Below are positions 33,921 through 38,417 of a DNA stretch of 38,417 nt, piece after piece. The notes under the pieces were generated by a model. It was given only the letters and a program-made list of their open reading frames with translations, was not told where the DNA came from and searched no databases. Position 1 is the first letter of the stretch. The number at the start of each line of letters is the position of its first letter. Both the position numbers and the translations under genes were made by a program. Location: assembly GCA_947464335.1 (NCBI GenBank), contig CANHWG010000025.1, forward strand, positions 1-38,417, in the 5' to 3' direction. The stretch is from Flavobacteriaceae bacterium (lineage in GTDB: Bacteria > Bacteroidota > Bacteroidia > Flavobacteriales > Flavobacteriaceae).

Positions 33921-34010
33921 AAAAAAAACGGTTAAATAATGATTGGTTTTAAATTAAATATATAGTTAACAAATGTATCATTTTTGAATATTTAAAACAT
34001 CATAAAATAA

Positions 34011-34041
34011 AAAAAGTGCTTGATTAAATCAAGCACTTTTT
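34011..34041 (-). terminator. Terminator of the small Cys/Lys-rich peptide gene
   Basis: A perfect 14-bp stem (AAAAAGTGCTTGAT with ATCAAGCACTTTTT) around loop TAA. The symmetrical A/T flanks could allow action in both directions. Confidence 0.85.
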
Positions 34042-34058
34042 CCTATAATCAGTTTTAA

Positions 34059-34259
34059 TTACTTTTTTTCTTCTGCTTTTTTAGCGGCACAACATCCGCC
34101 TTTTTTCTCAACCGAAGCACAAGATTTTTTTTCAGATTCTGAACAAGACTTTTCAGTTTTTGCTTTCTCTTTCTTTTTCCCTTTAGGAGTTTCAGTTGCA
34201 TTTACATTCACACTGAATAAAAAGGCAACAATTGCCATCATCGAAATTACATTTTTCAT
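34059..34259 (-). CDS. Small exported Cys/Lys-rich protein
   Basis: This 66-residue product has a signal peptide ending near NVNAT (about residue 21) and a mature chain of only about 45 residues made mostly of Lys, Glu and Ser with four cysteines (KSCSESEKKSCASVEKKGGCC). The cysteines could bind metal or form disulphides. No family is recognised. A TACATTTG -7 box at 34306-34299 overlaps the in-frame ATG at 34301, so the start at 34259 is chosen. It has its own promoter and terminator, which supports real expression. Confidence 0.7.
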   Translation of the reverse strand: MKNVISMMAIVAFLFSVNVNATETPKGKKKEKAKTEKSCSESEKKSCASVEKKGGCCAAKKAEEKK

Positions 34260-34298
34260 TTTTATAGTTTTTTGAATTAATAATAAACTTAACACTAT

Positions 34299-34306
34299 CA
34301 AATGTA
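34299..34306 (-). promoter_or_regulatory. -7 element for the small Cys/Lys-rich protein gene
   Basis: Reading leftward, TACATTTG is a perfect consensus match 40 bases before the ATG at 34259. Confidence 0.5.
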
Positions 34307-34433
34307 GTTAATTTATATTAAAAAAATCTAATTTAACATTCTGTTATATGTTAAAATAATAATTTAAAAATTTACAATAATTTTAATAATAAAGCGTTTT
34401 AATATATAGTAATTTGCAGTAAATATACATAAT

Positions 34434-35987
34434 ATGGATTCTATAAAAATTCTTTGGGTTGATGATGAAATCGATTTATTAAAGCCACACATCCTTTTTC
34501 TTGAAAAGAAAAATTATAAAGTAACCACTTTTAATAATGGTCGAGATGCTGTTGATGCTTTTGAAGATGGCAATTTTGACATTGTTTTTTTAGATGAAAA
34601 CATGCCCGGAATGAGTGGTTTAGAAACACTTTCAGAAATGAAAGAGAAAAAATCTTCAACTCCAATGATTATGATCACAAAAAGTGAAGAAGAATATATC
34701 ATGGAAGAAGCCATTGGCTCTAAAATAGCGGACTATTTGATAAAACCAGTAAATCCAAATCAGATCTTATTAAGTTTGAAAAAAAACTTAGATCATTCTC
34801 GATTAATTTCTGAAAAAACTACTTTAGATTACCAAAAAGAGTTTAGAAAAATTGCCATGGAAATGGCTATGGTTAGAACCTACGAAGATTGGGTTGAATT
34901 ATATAAAAAATTATTATTTTGGGAATTAGAATTAGAAAACATCAATGACCAAAGTATGTTTGAAATTTTAGAAAGTCAAAAAGTGGAAGCTAACGTTCAA
35001 TTCGGAAAATTTATCGAACGTAATTATGAAGATTGGTTCGAACCAAAAGCGGAAAAACCTATTCAGTCGCATACTCTTTTTAGAGAATTAGTTGTACCCG
35101 AACTAGTTAAAAAAGCTAAACCTATTTTATTTGTTGTAATTGATAATCTTCGTTATGACCAATGGAAAGTTATTGAAAGCACGGTTGCAAATCACTATAA
35201 ATTAGAAAAAGAAACTCCCTATTTTGCTAGTTTACCAACGGCAACTCAGTACGCAAGAAATTCCATTTTCTCAGGATTAACTCCATTAGAAATGGAAAAA
35301 CAATTTCCACAATACTGGAAAAATGATGTGGAAGATGGTGGTAAAAACCTTTATGAATCAGAATTTTTAACTGCCCATTTAAAAAGATTAGGTTTAAACA
35401 TAAAACAAGATTATTTCAAAATAACCAATTTAGCAAGTGGTAAAAAACTAGCTGAAAACTTCAAAGGACTAAAAGATAATGATTTGGTAACTGTCGTATA
35501 CAACTTTGTGGATATGCTATCACACGCTAAAACCGAGATGGATGTTGTAAAAGAATTAGCTTCCGATGATAAGGCGTATCGTTCATTAACTTTGAGTTGG
35601 TTTAAAAATTCACCACTTTTGGAAATTATTCAACAAGCTCAAAAATTAGGTTTTAAATTAATAATTACCACTGACCACGGAACTATAAATGTTAAAAACC
35701 CATCAAGAGTGATAGGTGATAAAAACACGAGTTTGAATTTAAGATACAAAACTGGAAGGAGTTTAACCTATGAAGATAAAGATGTTTATGCCGTAAAAGA
35801 CCCAAAAAAGATAGGATTACCAACCATAAATATGAGTAGCTCATACATTTTTGCTAAAAATGATTTATTTCTTGCTTACGTTAATAATTATAATCATTAT
35901 GTAAGTTATTATCGAAACACTTACCAACATGGTGGAATTTCATTGGAAGAAATGATTGTGCCTTTTTTAGTTTTTAATCCAAAATAA
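34434..35987 (+). CDS. porX: T9SS regulator PorX (response regulator with PglZ domain)
   Basis: This 517-residue protein has an N-terminal receiver domain (about 4-120) with acidic pocket D10-D11, phosphoacceptor D54 in VFLDENMPG and conserved Lys in YLIKPVNP. A helical linker and a C-terminal PglZ domain of the alkaline-phosphatase superfamily (about 215-515) follow, with FVVIDNLRYDQW, a threonine-bearing TATQYARNSIFSG segment and ITTDHGTINV as metal-site signatures. PorX is the known two-domain regulator of type IX secretion, working with the sensor PorY and sigma SigP in Porphyromonas. PorY is not adjacent. The start is supported by the IKILWVDDE receiver beginning. It is followed 8 bases later by tsaE. 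Confidence 0.95.
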   Translation: MDSIKILWVDDEIDLLKPHILFLEKKNYKVTTFNNGRDAVDAFEDGNFDIVFLDENMPGMSGLETLSEMKEKKSSTPMIMITKSEEEYIMEEAIGSKIADYLIKPVNPNQILLSLKKNLDHSRLISEKTTLDYQKEFRKIAMEMAMVRTYEDWVELYKKLLFWELELENINDQSMFEILESQKVEANVQFGKFIERNYEDWFEPKAEKPIQSHTLFRELVVPELVKKAKPILFVVIDNLRYDQWKVIESTVANHYKLEKETPYFASLPTATQYARNSIFSGLTPLEMEKQFPQYWKNDVEDGGKNLYESEFLTAHLKRLGLNIKQDYFKITNLASGKKLAENFKGLKDNDLVTVVYNFVDMLSHAKTEMDVVKELASDDKAYRSLTLSWFKNSPLLEIIQQAQKLGFKLIITTDHGTINVKNPSRVIGDKNTSLNLRYKTGRSLTYEDKDVYAVKDPKKIGLPTINMSSSYIFAKNDLFLAYVNNYNHYVSYYRNTYQHGGISLEEMIVPFLVFNPK

Positions 35988-35995
35988 ATTGGAAT

Positions 35996-36403
35996 ATGGA
36001 AATCATTTTTTCACTAGACGAAATAAGTCAAGTTGCTAAAAAAATAGTATTAGAAAAACCTCATAAAGTCATCCTTTTTCATGGCAATATGGGTATTGGA
36101 AAAACAACTTTGATTAAAGCATTAACAAAAGAATTAGGAGTAAAAGATACTACAAGCAGTCCATCGTTTTCAATTGTTAACGAATATCAAGCTGAAGAGA
36201 ATCTGAAGGTATATCATTTTGACATGTATCGATTAAAATCTGAAATAGAAGCTTTAGATATGGGAATCGAAGAATATTTATACTCTAATAACTGGTGCTT
36301 TATTGAATGGGCAGAAAAAATTCCAAATTTACTACCCAATCAATATTCAACTATTCATTTAACGTTAACTGTTGAAGGCAAAAGACATCTTAGAGTAATG
36401 TAA
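35996..36403 (+). CDS. tsaE: tRNA threonylcarbamoyladenosine biosynthesis ATPase TsaE
   Basis: This 135-residue P-loop ATPase works with TsaB and TsaD to form t6A37 in tRNAs reading ANN codons. Walker A is HGNMGIGKTTL (about residues 29-39), followed by the family strands TTSSPSFSIVNEY (about 52-64) and VYHFDMYRL (about 71-79), then WCFIEWAEKI. Length is typical of TsaE. It lies in an apparent operon between porX and the alanine dehydrogenase gene. Confidence 0.95.
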   Translation: MEIIFSLDEISQVAKKIVLEKPHKVILFHGNMGIGKTTLIKALTKELGVKDTTSSPSFSIVNEYQAEENLKVYHFDMYRLKSEIEALDMGIEEYLYSNNWCFIEWAEKIPNLLPNQYSTIHLTLTVEGKRHLRVM

Positions 36404-36447
36404 TTGAATATTTTTTTGTAATTTGGAGCAAAATTCAATTGCGCAAT

Positions 36448-37641
36448 ATGGCTATTACACCTTTTACAAAGCAACAACTTTTACCTCAAGAGGAAAAATT
36501 AGAAGTATATCGTAATAAAAGTGAACTCTTTATCGGAATACCAAAAGAAACATCATATCAGGAAAGACGTATTTGCTTAACTCCTGATGCGGTTAACTCA
36601 CTAACCTCACACGGACATAAAGTAATGATTGAATCTGGTGCTGGATTAAGTTCTAGTTATACAGATAAAGAATTTAGTGATGCTGGTGCCACAATCACAA
36701 AAGATGTCAAAAAAGTAATGAATTGTCCCATAATTCTAAAGGTAGAACCTTTAACTATGGAAGAAATAGGTTTGGTAAAAATGAACACAATTATTATTTC
36801 TGCCATTCAATTAAAAACTAGAAAAAAAGAATACTTTGAAGCTTTATCAAAGAAAAAAATTACTGCCTTAGCTTTTGAATACATTAAAGATGAAGATGGC
36901 TCCTATCCTGCCGTAAAATCCCTAAGTGAAATTGCTGGAACTGCTTCTGTTTTAATTGCTGCCGAATTGATGATCAATAACCAATTTGGAAAAGGTTTGT
37001 TATTAGGCAATATAACTGGTGTACCACCTACAGATGTTGTTATTCTCGGAGCGGGAACAGTTGGAGAATTTGCTGCAAAAACAGCCCTTGGCCTAGGTGC
37101 AAGTGTTAAAGTTTTTGATAATTCGATTACCAAACTACGTCGACTTCAAAATAACTTAAACCAAAGAATTTTTACTTCTACAATTCAGCCGAAATCTTTG
37201 TTAAAAGCTTTGCGAAGATGTGATGTTGCCATAGGAGCAATGCGTGGCCAAGACCGTTGCCCAGTAGTTGTATCAGAAACAATGGTAGAACACATGAAAA
37301 AAGGAGCTGTTATTGTTGATGTTAGCATTGACACTGGTGGTTGTTTTGAAACTTCTGAAGTAACAACTCATGAAAACCCTACCTACATAAAGAACAATAT
37401 TATTCATTACTGTGTCCCTAATATTCCTTCACGCTATTCTAAAACTGCTTCTCTATCTATCAGTAATATTATAACACCTTACTTACTGCAAATTGCTGAA
37501 GATGGTGGATTAGAAAGTGCCATTCGTTGTAATAAAGGATTAAAAAATGGAGTTTATCTGTATCATGGAATTTTAACCAATAAAGCCATTGGTGATTGGT
37601 TCAACCTTCCTGACAATGATATAAATCTAATTGTTTTTTAA
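36448..37641 (+). CDS. ald: Alanine dehydrogenase
   Basis: This 397-residue protein of the alanine dehydrogenase / pyridine nucleotide transhydrogenase family oxidises L-alanine to pyruvate and ammonia with NAD+. The N-terminal catalytic domain has GIPKETSYQERRICLTPDAV (about 31-50) and the KVEP segment near 94. The NAD-binding Rossmann motif is VILGAGTVGEFAAKTALGLGA near 198-218. Late motifs VDVSIDTGGCFETS and VPNIPSRYSKTAS fit the family. Start at the ATG at 36448 is preferred to an in-frame TTG at 36439. The slight N-terminal extension before the usual start is typical of Bacteroidota homologues. It is 44 bases downstream of tsaE. Confidence 0.93.
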   Translation: MAITPFTKQQLLPQEEKLEVYRNKSELFIGIPKETSYQERRICLTPDAVNSLTSHGHKVMIESGAGLSSSYTDKEFSDAGATITKDVKKVMNCPIILKVEPLTMEEIGLVKMNTIIISAIQLKTRKKEYFEALSKKKITALAFEYIKDEDGSYPAVKSLSEIAGTASVLIAAELMINNQFGKGLLLGNITGVPPTDVVILGAGTVGEFAAKTALGLGASVKVFDNSITKLRRLQNNLNQRIFTSTIQPKSLLKALRRCDVAIGAMRGQDRCPVVVSETMVEHMKKGAVIVDVSIDTGGCFETSEVTTHENPTYIKNNIIHYCVPNIPSRYSKTASLSISNIITPYLLQIAEDGGLESAIRCNKGLKNGVYLYHGILTNKAIGDWFNLPDNDINLIVF

Positions 37642-37788
37642 AAAAATTCTTCTATAAAATTTATTGCTATCGAACATTGATTACTTTTACCTGAAATTAA
37701 TTTTTAATAAAAAGCAGTATACTAAATTACTCTTACCACATTTTTTTTTGAGGCAATTACAACCAATTATAAAAACAAAAACCTATAT

Positions 37789-38175
37789 ATGAAATTTTAC
37801 CAACGTTTTGCTTATTATTTAATAGGTTTGGTTATCGGATGCTTTTTTGTCGCTGCCGTACTTAGCGGAAAAGACACTCGATGCAATTATTTTCCAAATG
37901 CACGAGTTTTAAATGATTTAAGAACAAAACCTTTTCTTTACGACATTGAAGCTTCCAGACGACTTTCTGAAGATTGGGTTGATACCATTGATATTAAAAA
38001 TACTTTAACTTATGGTGATGTCGATTTTGACAAAAGCAACATCAAAGAAGAAGGAGGTAAACTTTATATTATTTATGGTAAAACCAAAAAAGGAAAAAAT
38101 ATAACACTCGAAGTAATAAATTATACTGATAAAGCAGTGTTAAGAAATATTATTAAGAATGACAAGCCAAACTAA
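37789..38175 (+). CDS. Small membrane-anchored protein of unknown function
   Basis: This 128-residue protein has an N-terminal hydrophobic segment (about residues 6-26, FAYYLIGLVIGCFFVAAVL) that acts as a membrane anchor or uncleaved signal. A soluble domain follows with RCNYFPNARVLNDLRTK, IDIKNTLTYGDVDFDKSNI and a beta-rich C-terminal half. The layout recalls a DUF4258-type protein of Flavobacteriaceae, but I am not sure of that. It sits 147 bases downstream of ald with no clear promoter. Its last codons form the left arm of its own terminator hairpin. Confidence 0.7.
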   Translation: MKFYQRFAYYLIGLVIGCFFVAAVLSGKDTRCNYFPNARVLNDLRTKPFLYDIEASRRLSEDWVDTIDIKNTLTYGDVDFDKSNIKEEGGKLYIIYGKTKKGKNITLEVINYTDKAVLRNIIKNDKPN

Positions 38176-38190
38176 TTAGTTTGGCTTTTT
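38164..38190 (+). terminator. Terminator overlapping the end of the 128-residue protein gene
   Basis: A perfect 24-base palindrome (arms AAGCCAAACTAA and TTAGTTTGGCTT) followed by T residues. Its left arm includes the stop codon at 38173-38175. Confidence 0.85.
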
Positions 38191-38200
38191 TTGCGTGTCC

Positions 38201-38330
38201 CTTGTCTCGTCCAAAAAGACGAGACAAGCGTCGGGCTATTCGTTCTATCTTTTTCCTGTCTATTTGGTTTAGTTATTTTGAATTGGCCTTTCTTAAACAG
38301 TAAAAAGGATGCCACTTCTATCCCTCACGC
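38201..38330. repeat. Structured intergenic element, probable dispersed repeat
   Basis: A perfect 11-bp hairpin (CTTGTCTCGTC at 38201-38211, GACGAGACAAG at 38218-38228) is followed by an imperfect inverted repeat. Its ends are GCGTCGGG (38228-38235) and CCCTCACGC (38322-38330), with inner arms CTTTTTCCTGT and ACAGTAAAAAGG, and TTCTATC occurs in both halves. It is more GC-rich than its surroundings. I recall similar blocks recurring between genes in flavobacterial genomes, but that cannot be confirmed here. Bases 38331-38417 hold no gene I can support. Confidence 0.5.
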
Positions 38331-38417
38331 TTATGACTTACCAACGGTTTCAGCTGTTAGTATAAAAACTATTGCCTTTAAGAATATTCAATTGCCACAG
38401 ATTTCTACCCGTATCAT

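Noticed and set aside
38331..38417. Possible edge of a gene at the right end
   Set aside because: A leftward frame of about 21 codons runs to a stop near 38352, and a rightward frame stays open to the edge, but both are too short to recognise or call.

Overview
The window reads as chromosomal DNA of a member of the Flavobacteriaceae, most likely Flavobacterium or a close relative. The evidence is strongly AT-rich DNA, promoters of the Bacteroidota type (TAnnTTTG at -7, with TTTG about 17-22 bases upstream), A-rich rather than Shine-Dalgarno leaders, type IX secretion (T9SS) signals with the T9SS regulator PorX, a flavobacterial carotenoid cluster and several DUF4252-type proteins. Nothing marks the window as a prophage, plasmid or integrative element; most genes are housekeeping.

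Layout. 1-5553 (-): the N-terminal 1851 residues of a very large secreted multidomain adhesin whose C-terminus lies outside the window. 5898-6905: a phosphoribosyltransferase convergent with shikimate kinase. 7034-7328: two identical tRNA-Lys(TTT) and a tRNA-Leu(GAG) behind one strong promoter. 7440-11137: a MerR/B12-binding regulator followed by crtI, crtB and crtZ. The regulator keeps the residues that CarH photoreceptors use to hold adenosylcobalamin, so the cluster may be light-controlled. 11230-13256 (-): an ECF sigma factor, a short single-pass membrane protein that may be its anti-sigma factor, and two exported DUF4252 proteins. 13378-15704: an S41 protease lipoprotein convergent with an arginine-deiminase-fold enzyme. 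15793-20185 (-): a surface pair, an 807-residue beta-repeat fibre protein and a 655-residue T9SS-sorted protein one base apart.

20441-26073: citrate synthase, a GT39-like membrane protein, sucC, a small lipoprotein and birA. 26167-28479: rsfS and ftsH. 28594-31846: a compact operon of a LUD protein, cdsA, psd, an acyl-CoA-binding protein and an exported superoxide dismutase. 31881-33920 (-): an M13 metallopeptidase lipoprotein. 34059-34259 (-): a small Cys/Lys-rich exported peptide. 34434-37641: porX, tsaE and alanine dehydrogenase. 37789-38175: a small membrane-anchored protein. The right end holds a structured, apparently non-coding repeat-like element.

How it fits together. Two T9SS-type surface loci and the PorX regulator of T9SS lie within 36 kb. 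Several genes serve the cell envelope (phospholipid synthesis, FtsH, carotenoids, exported SOD, exported proteases). The points most worth checking are the probable B12-dependent photoreceptor over the carotenoid genes, the fibre plus T9SS-partner pair with its exact 168-bp repeats, a perfect 12-bp inverted repeat over the gltA promoter, and the element at the right end.
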